From Ficedula albicollis (Eukaryota; Chordata; Aves; Passeriformes; Muscicapidae), in the NCBI RefSeq assembly GCF_000247815.1, contig NW_004775930.1, positions 459,746-523,745 on the forward strand: a stretch of 64,000 bases of DNA. Direction: 5' to 3'. The translations under genes and the position numbers were made by a program. Positions within the stretch are counted from its first letter, which is position 1. The number at the start of each line of letters is the position of its first letter. Shown piece after piece: positions 24,964-39,130 of the stretch. The notes under the pieces were generated by a model. The model ran no database searches and was not told where the DNA came from. It worked only from the letters and a program-made list of their open reading frames with translations.

Positions 24964-27900
24964 TGAGAGGTCGGTGTGACAGCTTTGTACCTCTCATCCA
25001 TCAGTAATAAAGTATTCCAAAGTATCCTGAAGTATGCCTACTACTCTAGGCAGAGTACTGGCTATTCCTCTGGATTTCAGCTCTAGTTAAGGACAAAGCA
25101 GCAATTCACAGGATTTCTGGAGGGAATGTGAAGCTTTGTGCCATGGAATTTATTGTAATGATACACTCTCAAGAGATGAATGCTATAATTGAAAAGAAGT
25201 TTGAAATCTCCAGACTGAAGGATCCTAACCACTAACCCATCATATGCACAGTTTTAAGCTCTTTTTAAGAGAGCTCTTTTAAGTCGTCATTTGCTATTGA
25301 GATCTGAAAAATCCCCTCCATTCTGTTTGCACAGTGAGATTGTAATGATCCATATGGCACTGGTGACACACTGACATATGTTGCAGCATATGTTGTGAAA
25401 GCTTCTGAGCCTCAGTCTTCCCCTGAGGAGTAAGAAGGTGGAGAGGCAGGGAAGAATGTGCATCTTCAGGCATGAGGGAGGCCTTCTTCTACTTTAGCCT
25501 TCGTGGTTTCGGCAGATAATTCCTTTAAATCTGTGGCATCTTTGTAAGATTTTCAGACCTCTTTTCAGTCCTTCATGTCTGCTCTGACCTTTTGTGAAGG
25601 AGCTTGCCAATGGTCAGTGGGTTCGCTCCTCCCCCCAGCATCCATGGAACGGCGGCTTCCCTGTTCCTCTCTCCATTCTCCCTCTGACACTTTCCTGTCT
25701 CTTTCCTGTTCTCTCCTCGTGCTTCCCTGTGTTTCCTTGACTCCCTTTTCAGAGTGTGTTGCTGCTTCCCAGCTGTCAGCTTTCCCTCTGGGGGATAAGA
25801 AGGAGGGCAAAGGGGTGCCACAAGGAGGAAGGGGTGTAGGGCAAGGAGCTGTGGGGCACAGGGTGGGGTGGGATGGGAATGAGGGCTTTGACCACATGTG
25901 GAGCACCCAATTTCAGAGCTTTCTTTGCAAAACAAGAACTTAAACACTGTTCATCAGCTGAGGACTGTCATACCCCAACAAGATTGTCAGTACAACGTCC
26001 TCTGGCAATATGCAGAAATATCTGGAATTTCTCACCAGCTCAAAGGTAAAAGATTACAGCAGTTAAGAAAGCCTGGAAAGTAACTTGAAATACAAAATTC
26101 AAAACAGTGGAAAATTAAAACTCTGTACATTTACCGTGCAACTATTATTTTCTGAGACAAAGTTTTCAGAACACGCTTTGTTTTTCCATTTGATGGCTGA
26201 GATCATCACTCATTTATTTTAGCATTCTGTGTTTGGACTTCCCAACCTGCCAAAATTATTATGTGTTACACAACTGACATATGATAGGTTAATTGCTGCT
26301 AATAAACCAATTTGTTTAAACCTTCATTTTTTCCTGACACAGAAGGTGGCAAAGGCTTAAATTTAAAATTAGCTTTCAGACAACATTTTAACAAATGTCC
26401 AGTAAAATGTGTAATAACTCCCATCAGTGTTGAAAATTTGACTCCCCCATCTCTCATTGTGAATCTCTCATAGATGTATATACTTAGTTTTGTTGTCTGA
26501 TATTTTCCCCAGTTCTTGTGCTACTTGGTTTCCAAAAAATAATTAAAAATTTTAAATAATTAAAGACAGAGGGATGACTGGAAATGTTTTTCAGAGTTGG
26601 AATCAATTTTTACTTTGCCAACTTCTTTACTTCCTGGATGGTTGTTTGTCTGTTTGTTTGTTTTGTCTACCACAACATCACTTCACACAGCTAGAATATA
26701 CTTACTGTGATGAGAAACACTCTAGAAAGAAAGGCTTGAAACTGGTTTGTATCCATGGACCAAACACTTTTTGGGAATGACTCTTCTCACTTTGAGCTTC
26801 CTGTTACTTAACTGTAAGTTTTCCAAGCTCAGGTTTGCAAAGCATCAAGAAGTGACAAGCACAACATTTGAGAGAAGATGATGGAATAGTAAGTGCACTC
26901 ACTTTTCATCAAGTAAGTTTTCTGCAGAAATCATTTTTGAGCCCAAAGAGTCCTATTACCTAAAACACTCATCTCTGGAAAACTCTAAGCTTCAATGAAA
27001 AGACGGAATATTCCAACGCTCCAAATTTCGTGTAGACTTTCACAGAGGCACTTTTGCTCTTTTGTCACCTCATCATCTCTGGCTGATTGAAAACTTATCT
27101 CTAACCTCTTCATTCTCTGAGAATAATGGGAAATTAAGCTGCTTTATAAACTTCTGACACCTTCTAAAATTTCCTCCTTTTTTAAACTATTGGTTCTTTG
27201 CTCCTCTTCCTTGGTTTTAAGCTAACTTTGTTCCATTCATGTCCTACTGACTCAGCTGTGTGCTGTTTCTGTTGTTCCCCACTTTTAAAAATGCTTTTCT
27301 GAGCCCATCAGCTACATTGCATTCTATTTTCTAGTCCCTTCTCACAAACCTGTCAAACAGTTCAGCCTTTCTGACGATTAAGCACGTTAGGACCATCCAG
27401 TCACAGTCAAGCCTGGGTTCCTGGCTTCCCGCACTCACTGCTGAATTTCATCCTTGTCCTGTTTTTCTAGTCTATTTTTGAATAGGGAGCTGTTGTAAAT
27501 ACATGTAATTAAATGTCCATGTAACTAATATCTGACCATATAAGGGGGAGAAGACCATGCCAAGCTTTAGAAAGTCACAACAATGTAGGGCCTGTTTCAA
27601 ATGCAAGCAGTCAGAGGAAGTCACAATAATTTCAGAGGACTTTTGAGTTTGATACTAGCTGAGGTGTGATGTGTTATTGTAAAATGATGAAGTAATAGAT
27701 CTGTGTATGTAAAACTGATTAAGTTACTGGCCATTTTATGACTGCAACTACATGAATGGAAAAAACATAATGTATGTGAGCTCTTGAAATGCCACGGTCA
27801 GGGAAAACTGATGGGAAGGAGATTGCATGTAACAGATACTGTGTAGGCTTAGACGTTTGACACAGTCTTTCCAAGGTCACTCTGAAGTGAGATTGAAAAC

Positions 27901-28301
27901 ATCCACAGTAAGTATGTGTTTATACAGGTCTAAGCAACTAACATATTCTCGTATTTGATTTACAGCTGAATTAATGAATAAAGCCTTTGGGTTTTGCCTC
28001 TTTTTCCCTGAAGAAACTCAAAGAATGACATCAATATCTGAATAATTAAGCTTTTAAAGCTTAAAGGATTTTCAAATGGAATGTTTTTAGTTATATTATT
28101 GAAGGAGAAAAATCATTACTGGGAGCTGTAGTAATGTAAAATTTTTTATTGAGGAGTTGATGATATGGCAATCACAAGTGTCTCTCAAGCAGCTTGCCAC
28201 ACTGGAACCCTGAGCGGCTGAATGCTTATTACTACCTCAGCCGCAGTGCAGTTCACAGATTGATGGGTTTTGTCATCTTTTAAAAAATAAATGCTTTTCT
28301 C
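24964..28301. other. Intergenic, mostly unique sequence
   Basis: About 3.3 kb. It includes a purine/pyrimidine-skewed stretch at 25565-25900, whose overlapping open frames on both strands have low-complexity composition, and a GC-rich hairpin at 28214-28244. No gene is recognised. Confidence 0.5.
28214..28244. other. Perfect 8-bp inverted repeat (hairpin)
   Basis: GCGGCTGA (28214-28221) and TCAGCCGC (28237-28244) are exact reverse complements separated by 15 bases. A further GAAC/GTTC pairing lies outside after an internal loop. Function unknown. Confidence 0.7.
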
Positions 28302-28760
28302 TTTTGGCTTCAGCTGGGATAGAGTTAATTTCTTCTCAGCAGTGGCTACAGGACTGTGTTTTGGATTCAGGATGAGAATGGCATAGATAACACACTGATG
28401 TTGTGATTTTCTACTAAGTTGTGTTCATCCTGAGTCAAGGACTTGTTCAGTGTCTCATGCTCTGACAGTGAGCAGGAGCACAAAAGGAACTGGGAGGGAG
28501 CACAGCTGGCACAAGTGACTTTAGCTGGCCAAAGGGATATTCCACACCATAGAACATTATGTCCAGTGTATAAAGTGGGGGGAGTTACCTGGAAGGGGAG
28601 CTGATCTAGGTGTGGGAATAGGGCCTGGCCTCCATCTGTGGGCAGTGAGCATTGTGCATCACTTGTTTTTTTTCCTTTTTGCTACTATTATTATTATTTG
28701 CATTATTACTGTATTTTATTTTGAATTTATTAAATTTCTTTTCAATTATTAAACTGTTCT
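28302..28760 (+). mobile_element. Truncated ERV LTR, same family as 21902-22482
   Basis: It runs in parallel with the LTR at 21902 (GGCTTCAGCTGGGATAGAG, GATAACACACTGATGTTG, GGGAGGGAGCACAGCTGGCA, a TATA-type GTATAAAGTGG and ATTAAACTGTTCT). It stops before the U5 end, and the terminal TG is degraded. Confidence 0.8.
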
Positions 28761-29680
28761 AAAGGCTTTACCTTTTTGTTTACTTCAAGTTATTTGCTTT
28801 TATCTTGAATTTAAATAGACCTTTCTTTAATATTGTTGCTTTATTGTCTAAGCATACATTCAAGATATTTTTTGTTGCCTGTTTTCTATTTTCCAGTGCT
28901 GCTCTCTTAAATGCTGATGTTTAGCTTATGCATTAGGACTGGAGACAATTTTTTCTGTAAAAGCTGTGAAATGGAAGATTTATCTCTCCATCTCAATAAT
29001 GTGTCCTTGGGTTTTACGTTTCAGAAATCACAATTTGAGATGGATCAATAATTATTGTAATTTCTATAATAACCTGCATTTCAGGAACTTAAAGCACTTA
29101 AAAAATCCCTGTGACCAGAGGGTGTCTCAGACCAGAGGCCTGAGAATGCCCTGAAAATGTTGGTAATACTGTGGTGTGTTATTTTCTCTCACATGCAGGG
29201 CTACATGAACATACTTTCAAACTGAAAGCAGCACGAGCAACTCATGGCACCTGGGCTGCAGCACTAGGACTAGAACAGAAAATGCAGATGTGCTTATCCA
29301 CAGTCCACGCATGGCACCTAAGAAGACTTGAGAGGTTAATTTGTGGGATTTAAAGGGAGAAGGGATTTACCTGGGTCAGATGGGAATCTGAGGATTTTGG
29401 ATCAGGGTTATTACACAACAGTAGCAGAGTAAGAAAAAGCAGTTGTAGGGGAAAAAAGGCTTTTTATTTGTTTGAACAATATTATTTTAACAAAAATCCT
29501 TTAATTAGATCTTTCTCATTAAGTCTGTAGTACACCAATGCAATATGCATACTATTTTCTGATGCTTGCTTCCTTTCACTATTTTTTTAGATGCAGCTTC
29601 AAGTTACTTGGTATTTCTACGTATTCAAGCTCCAAAATTTTCATTGGAAGCTTTCAAATGAAAGCTGATCCACTGACCAA
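28761..29680. other. Intergenic, nothing recognised
   Basis: AT-rich unique sequence leading to the G run. No gene is recognised. Confidence 0.5.
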
Positions 29681-31463
<1,783 letters not shown>

Positions 31464-31850
31464 GATAGAATCACAGAATTAACCAGGTTGAAAAAGATAT
31501 CTGGGATCACTGAGCCCAACCTATGACCCAACATCACGTTGTCACCTAGACCATGGCACTGAGTGTCACATCCAGTCCTTCCTTAAACGCCTCCAGGAAT
31601 GGTGACTCCACCTCCTTCCTGGGCCGCCCATACCAATGCCCAGCCACCCTGTGACGAACCTTTCCATAATGTCCAACCTAAAATTCTCCTGATGCAGTCT
31701 GAGATGTGTCCTCTTGTCCTGTCAGTGGTTCCCTGAGGGAACAGACTGACCTCCCCCTGACTGCACCCTCCTTTCAGGCAGCTGTAGAGAGACTTTACAC
31801 ATCTTTCTGAGGAAGGCCTACAACATGCTGGAATATCCTGAGCTGTGTGT
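31464..31850 (-). mobile_element. CR1 LINE 3' region, antisense
   Basis: It reads as reverse-complement CR1: GATAGAATCACAGAATTAAC, ACGCCTCCAGGAATGGTGAC, CACCTCCTTCCTGGGC, and TGTGTCCTCTTGTCCTGTCA. It is 5' truncated. The boundary at the right is approximate. Confidence 0.8.
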
Positions 31851-34445
31851 TAGCCCCATGTTGTGCTTTCCTCAGAGCCAGGCTTCAGCACAATATGCTC
31901 AGAGCACTTCACATTGTCTGACCTAGGTGTACTTTCCAAGTCTATCTCTCTGTCTGAACAGGAGCAAAACTTCCCACCAGTTAGTGTATATATATTTACA
32001 GTAGGGTTAAATTGACATAAATGTGTGACATAAATCTTCCTCTTCACCAGCTAAAACCTTGCTCATCCTCACAGTGACCCTCTAGATGTGCTGGCTTGCA
32101 CTCTAGACCAGATATTAAACCCTGGGCTCAGCTTTTTAAGTCTTCCATGCTGCAGTGAGGCTGCAGCTGATGTCAGTCAGCTGTGGGTAGTCATATCACA
32201 TCCAAGGAAGAAGCACTCTCTTTTATGAGTCAGCATGGAGGAATCACAAAACATCTGAGTTTTTAAAGCATCAAAACATCTGATTTACAAATGCCAGTGG
32301 TCACCAACACTGGCACAGGCTTGCTCCTCACACATGTGAAAGGGTGACCTGCCTGGTCAGCTGAATTAGAAAAAGCTCTTGCTTGACTCTGCAGTGAGGA
32401 CACTCCACTTAACGTTACAGTCTGTCAAATTAGGACCCTCTACACAGCTCTGTGCAACATTAGTGAAACCTCAGTTTTTTCCATTACCAGAGAAAATATC
32501 TTCAGAAGTAGAGTGGGGAAAGCACTTTGACTTTTCTGCAGTCATTATTTTAAAATTATTGTAATAAAGATAATTAAAGTCTTTGAAACAACAACTTTCA
32601 TACACTTCACATTGCAAGTATTTATAAGAAAAAAGGGATCATTTATATATAATTAGCAGAGGAAAAAAGCAGAATTGAATTACATGACTCAATGTGAGTA
32701 GGATTGGTTTAACATTTTTATTTCTCATAACTCCTGCTGTTAGTAGTGAACTCTACCCAGTGATAACAGAAACTTCAGCCCTTCAAACATTAATTGCCAC
32801 CACCTGAATTAACCCTGGTAGGCAGCAAAAATATCAAATAGCTGTTTTCTCATTTTGCCTCCTCCCCCAATAGAAGGGGGCGGGGTGAGCAAAGGAAGTG
32901 TGTTGGCAAAAAGCCTTTCGGATCCAGCTAAAGATTGTTCAGTAAGCGAAGGAGCAGTGGAAGAAGAAAGAATTACATTGAAACAAAACAAGAGGTGCAA
33001 AACCACTTAGCACCTCTCAGAGGCAGACTGAAGCAAAACATGGCCAGCGTCTCTAATCCCCCTCCTCCTTGTTTCACTGCTGCCCGTGGCATGACATGAT
33101 GTGGAATATCTCCTGGGTAACTCAGCTCATCTGCCTTGTTGTGTCCCCTCTAGACATCCTGCCCACCCCCAGCCCCCTCGATGGGGTGGCAGAGGGAGAA
33201 GCAGAGAAGCCCTGGGCGCTGGGAAAACACTGTTCAGCAGCACAGCTGTGTTATTAGTATTGCATTGGCCACAAATCTAGAGCACAGCACTGTACAAGCT
33301 GCTACAAGAGAATTAACTGAATCCCAACCAGACTCAGTACTCTTGGGTTTTTTTATTATCCCAACTGCAAATTTCCTTGACTGACTTCTTCCTGGAAAGG
33401 AAGACACCATCATGTTTTCCCTAACTAAGGGGATTGCAGTACAGAACTGCTTTGGTCTCTCTGGAAATATGGCAGAAGTCCTGCAGTAGCCACAAGACCA
33501 AGCCCATGAACAGTAAAATCCATATCATAATTAGAGCTGCTAACAGTTCCACAGAGGGTGAGGGATTGGAGTGAAGTGAATGAACCCTCAGCTGGTCATT
33601 AGCTAAAAAAAAAAATTAAACTGCAATGTGCTTTCTGCTGATAATAGTTCCTCCAGATTCAAAAAGCACCATGTCATTCGCTGGAGGAGGTAGGCTCTGA
33701 CATAAGGCAGAAATTGCTGAACAGTTTCTAGCAGGCAGTAAGCACATCTACTTTCTGTTTAGCATGGTATATTTTCTGAGATGACCCCAGCTGCCATGTC
33801 TGCCCACTTTACCGGTGTCATTCTCACAGCTGTTTTCCAAAATGACAGAAGAGAGCATGGTTGCTGACTGGAGGTCCTACACAGTCATGGGTGCAAACGT
33901 GTTTAAACATGAGAGCTGTTTCCCATGAGGACCAATGTGTAAGCATCGTTGCAAGAGGGGCCCCAGCAGCACAGACCATTGAGGTGTGGTGTAAGACCAT
34001 GCAAGGACACAAAACTTTGTGCCAAAGTACTGGCCTGTATCCTCACTGTACTGTTCATCTAATTTTGTTTTCATTTGTATGAATATGAATTTTGTATGAA
34101 TTTGAATTAATTTTAATGGGACATGATTGTTTAGGGAGTTTTTGGAATGAAAGCTGAAATTACATATGATGACGTGGCAGTAGTAAATGAAAGCTGACCC
34201 ATAACTGAAGCAAGGCAATGCAGGAGTATTCAGGCTCTAGAAATATGCCCTCAGGTAACAAATACAAATACTAATAACAATTACAGTTCAAGAACTTTTG
34301 ACTACATACATCTAAGTTTTATTTATATGTCTGTGTGAGTTAATAGGGTATAAATCAGTAAGAAAGTGGCATAATTTTCTCTTCTAATTATTGAATTTGT
34401 GTACATATGTTCTGCTGAAAGAGACAGAGACAACAAACTTTAAAA

Positions 34446-34472
34446 TAGATAAATAGATAGATAAATAATAGA
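34446..34472. repeat. GATA/AAATA microsatellite
   Basis: Interrupted GATA and AATA repeats, seen directly. Confidence 0.8.
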
Positions 34473-37400
34473 TCAAGATTGCTTTCTAATTCATTCAAAT
34501 ATGGCTAGGCATCAATTATTTTGTGTGACTGCCAGGTAGCTACTCATAGGCACTTTTGGATTTAGTTTCTCTCCTTAATCATGAAAAAACATGTTAAAGG
34601 CAGAAGGGAGAGGATAATTTCAATGTTTGAGTTGACCTAAGAAGCTAGCACTGGCTGACAAGAGAAAAAAAGGGGGTCTGATTTCTTAAGTACATCTAAA
34701 AGAATATAAATCACTTAAGATTGGGCCAACAAGCACCTTATCAAGTGCCCATACTTTATACTTGTGAACACTACTTGTTGTTAGTATGATACAATGCAGG
34801 TTTTCTAAAACTAAGCAGTAGAGTTTATTAAGGCTTTTCTACTTTGCAAACAAATTGCTAACATCAACCATTCCAAATGTACCAGTTGCTTCATAGTTTC
34901 AAAATTATAGTGGGATTTGTGACTTCAAAATGGCAGGTGGACTTATCCATATAAATTCCACCAATTTCAAACGTGGCAAAATGGTTAAGTGCATTGGTTA
35001 ACTCTAGGAAACTTTCTGTATTTTCTAAATCAAAGCCTAATACTAATTAGTATTTGATCTTGGCTTTGTTTTCTTGCAGACATTTCAAACAAGGAAAGAC
35101 AGTAGTGCCTAACCTTCTGTTCAATGACATTCTTATCCCCAGTTGCCTTTTCCTATTTATGCTAAAAACCAAAACATTAATAATAGCTTCTGAAGCATTA
35201 TTATATTCCTAAGAGCCAAAGTGAGTTTGGGTTTACTTAACACGACCCTTTTTATTTGAGAACGTGTACATGCTACATAACTGTGAAACACAGCTACCGA
35301 AGGAAAGATCATCAGCCTGGGGTTGAAATGGTCTAAAAACTCTGCTTAGCAACATGTGCTGTATTTTCATCTTCCTTTGCATATATTAAAAGCTACACAT
35401 GCAAAACAAATTCCCCTTTGTGGAGAATGAACTATGTAAATGCAATTTATAACTTTAATTTGGACTTCAAAATTTAATCCATTCAGTCATAAAAAGGGTT
35501 TTCATGCACTGAATATTCCTGAGGTGGTTTAAAATGCTTCAAATAAATATTGAGCAGATGACAGAAAAACTTGTCCTCCAAATCACAAAAGCCCTTTCAA
35601 AACAATAATTTAAATGCTTAATTAATATTGACTGCCTGGGGTTCTAAACTATTAATTGTGCAACCTATACAGGAGTCAGGATTTGATGGAAATATAATGC
35701 AGAAGGGCAAGGCAAAGGTACATTGCTAATTTTGCTGTATTAAAAAAAAACTTGCCATGAAATAAAGAAATTGATACAAAAGGGAGTTTGTTTCAGGTCT
35801 TCAGCTCTCAAGTTTCCTGAAGGCAAAGCTTGCGTACTTTGCTCGAAAGGTCATTTGTTTGAAAGGATTGTGTCAGTAGTATACGGTCAAATGCTTGTTC
35901 TCCAAAATTCAAATATACTGAAGCTCAGCCCCAAATGCCACAATGAGGTTGCCATACTGTAGCTGTTTGGGATTGTGCCTTACTTTTGACCATTAGCTGT
36001 TTCCGCTTCCAAGCTGAGCCATAACTCAGAACTTGTTACACTTTACCAGAGGGAACTAACATGCCTATATTTTGTTTTGAAGTTAAAAAAAATATAAAAA
36101 TAAAAGCTGGTCTGGGTGAAATAAGGCAAACCTTTCAAACAAAATGTATACCAATTTGTTTTCTATATAAATGAGGCAGAGAGAAGGAAAAAACCCTCAT
36201 ATGTCTGTAATTACATGTTTTCTATGATTTTCTGAAGTGCACTTTAATGTAACTCAGGGATTATAAAGTGGCTTTATACAATTGTTCATCTTGCCTTGCT
36301 TTGGCCAATACTCCTTATCTTCAGTAATGGATTAGTTTGCATCTAGACTACAATCAAAATCCTCATGTTATTATTCTGAGCACTATACTTACTAAAAAGT
36401 TGTGGTTTGCAACTTCATCTTAATGCAAAGCTAGTAGCTGCATGATATTTAACCTTATTATGTGTCCATCCAACTGAACGAGAGTCTGAGGAAATCAGGA
36501 CCAGAAACACGAGACCCAGGCTTAATGAAATTAAACCAAGCTACCGGCCAGGCAACTTTTGCAACCTGATGAGATGTTTTCCAGGCTGGAGGTGCTGGGT
36601 CTGCTCATGGGAAGGCAATTAATTGATTTGAACTGAGGGTTCTGTCACAACCAGTAAAAAGATTAAAATATATGAGCTAGAGTGCAAATTGAAGCTCTGC
36701 TGGGTGTTTGACTGCCTGGCATTAGAGTGTATGATGTCCGGGCTTGAAGAGAAGCTTGAAGAGAATGCTTTGGAAACTCCTTCTGACCTGCAGGAGTAGT
36801 GCCCAGGGACATGGTGTATCAGTGCCAGTTTGTCTGTATTTATGCACATATTTGGTGTTTCAAGCCAGACTGAGTGTGGCATACACTAGCAAAAGCCAAG
36901 ACCCGAGAGAGTTCTCATGCTCTCAAAGTATTGATTATTGATTAGTATTGATTGGCCTGACAGCCAGACTACTATTAAAAGTAGAAAGTGTTGAAGGCAG
37001 TCAACCTGATTGTAAAGTAAATATCTTAGTAGTTATCTGTATACAGTACGATCACCCAAGTGTGAATAAATTGAAAGTTTTATTGCACACTCTAATCACA
37101 GAAAGTGCATGTGATCTGAAGGTGCAATCATTCATAAACTCTTAATCTCTCTTATTATAAAGGAGTTACCTTCAGAGGTAATAATTGTATATTGGCAGCA
37201 TGCTCTTATCGTTTGCATGTACTGTTGCCAGGAGGCACAATGTTCCTGTTTCCATATTATGAAGTCGAGATTTGTTTCATTTTTCTTGTAGACATAGAAC
37301 TTTAATAAGTAAACTGCAATGACAAACTACTTAGTAGCTAGTTAACTTCTAAAACATTCAAGTATTTATGGAGTTTATGTAGTCTGTGAAAAAGGAAGAG

Positions 37401-38639
37401 AAGAAAAACATTTTCTATTGAAATGTTCAAAATTTTTAGAAGAACACCATTCCTCATGCCTCACTGAAATCATTTAAGGCTTACTAAATTACTCTTCTGG
37501 TAAAACTAGAGCAGAACTTCATGATTTCTTAAATCATATTGAGCTTGGACAGGAGCTATAACAGCTTTTGAAAGAGTCTTTTAGTGCTCCATCAGCTAAT
37601 TAATTAATTAATAATTTTAGAATCTGCATCTTGCTGAGGTTTTTCTCTGAATCGCTATTTGCTACCCTTTAAATGGGATTCTTGTTGTATAGGTCACAGT
37701 ATTTAGGAAAGTTATGAAAATTCTAGCAAAGAGCATTTTCAAAGACTTTAAAAGATTACTAACTCTCAGTATTTTTAATTACTCTTATGTTATGGTAACA
37801 ATATACTTCCTCCGTACAATCTGTAGCAGGACTGTAACACAGGAAAAATGACAGAAATTATTTCTAGCGAAGCAGGTTTGTATGCAGCCTACCTTATTTC
37901 ACTGGAGGGAAAAAAAATGGCAATAACACAATGGTAACCAAGTGCATTGAAGCACAACTCAACAAACGTTGCCAGCTGGCTCTTGAAAGAGTTTCTAGGA
38001 TATACATTTCTCCATGTTTTCTCCTTCTGTCTGTGACCTCAAAGCTAATTTTTACAAAAGGGGTTATATGGTGTAGCTCAGCAGCCTTTGGCAGCTCAGA
38101 CCCTTTCTTCTCCAAAGAACCTGGGAAGGCTTTTGCTGGTAATCAAGAAGACTCTGGTATCTCCTTGTGGCTCTTTCAGTTAAGCATGGGAATAAATGAT
38201 AGTGTCTTTAAAGATGCTTGGGACTGAGTATTTTAAGATAGTAGCTGTGAGAAGATGCCACGTGATTCTGTTATGAAAATGATCCAAAGGGATTAAACAG
38301 CCACCACAGAAGGCATCACACAGAGAGAAAGCTGGAGCATTAGCTGTCCTTAGTGACTGACCTCTGACCCTGCTGGGCCATTTCTTCTGGAGTGAGACAA
38401 AAAAGAAATGACACGTCTGTGGCTAGCAGGGTGATCATCAGGAGCTCTTGGTGACGTGGGAGCAGGATACAATGGTGGATACCAAAGAGAAGAGCTCATC
38501 TCTGAGTTGCAACCTGTCATGGGAGAATAGAAACTGAGGGTAGGATGGAGGATGAAGATCAGTGTAATCACAGCAGCTAACTGGAGACTGGGAGACTATT
38601 CAAGAGTGAGAACCTGCACTTTGCCCCAGGGAGAGGGGC

Positions 38640-39130
38640 ATGCTCACAGAAGGAGCATATGAGGGGAGAAAGAAGGGATTGTCATCATGTTTCTTTAACT
38701 ATAACAAATCTTACAATTTTACTTGTGCAAGAAGGAAACAGATTCTCTCAGAGAATGGGACCACCAAGAATTAAGAGGTGTGTGGAAGATCAGACAGCTG
38801 CAGAGGCTGTGCTGGTAGAGCTGCAGACCTCTTGGCTCTGGTACAGTGGAAGCTGTGGGAGAGACAAACTCAAGGCAAGAACAAAAGCGAGGACATTGTG
38901 TCTGGTCACTCTGATCGCTCTGACAGAGCAGATATAAGAGGACATTGCTGTGCAAATGAACGTAACAGGGGCTTGATAACCGAATAGATCTTGTTATTAC
39001 AAGAACAGGAGCAAAGGGGAAAATTTTGTATGAACTTAGAGAACTATTAATACTGGTGATTAGTGTAATAAAGTGGCTTCTGCTTGCATAGCATGGTCCA
39101 TGTCACTCAATCACTGCAGAGGTGTAAGAA
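38640..39130 (+). other. Possible LTR-like fragment
   Basis: A TATA-like GATATAAG (38931-38938) is followed about 130 bases later by AATAAA (39067-39072), with GC content higher than the surroundings. This spacing suits an LTR U3-R arrangement, but no TG...CA ends or family match were found. Confidence 0.25.

Noticed and set aside
24728..25001. Minus-strand frame with an internal protein repeat
   Set aside because: The repeat is a by-product of the 87-bp DNA duplication, with no other sign of coding.
21902..28760. A full provirus between the two same-orientation LTRs
   Set aside because: The first LTR has its own flanking target duplication, the second is truncated, and the 5.8 kb between them shows no gag, pol or env.
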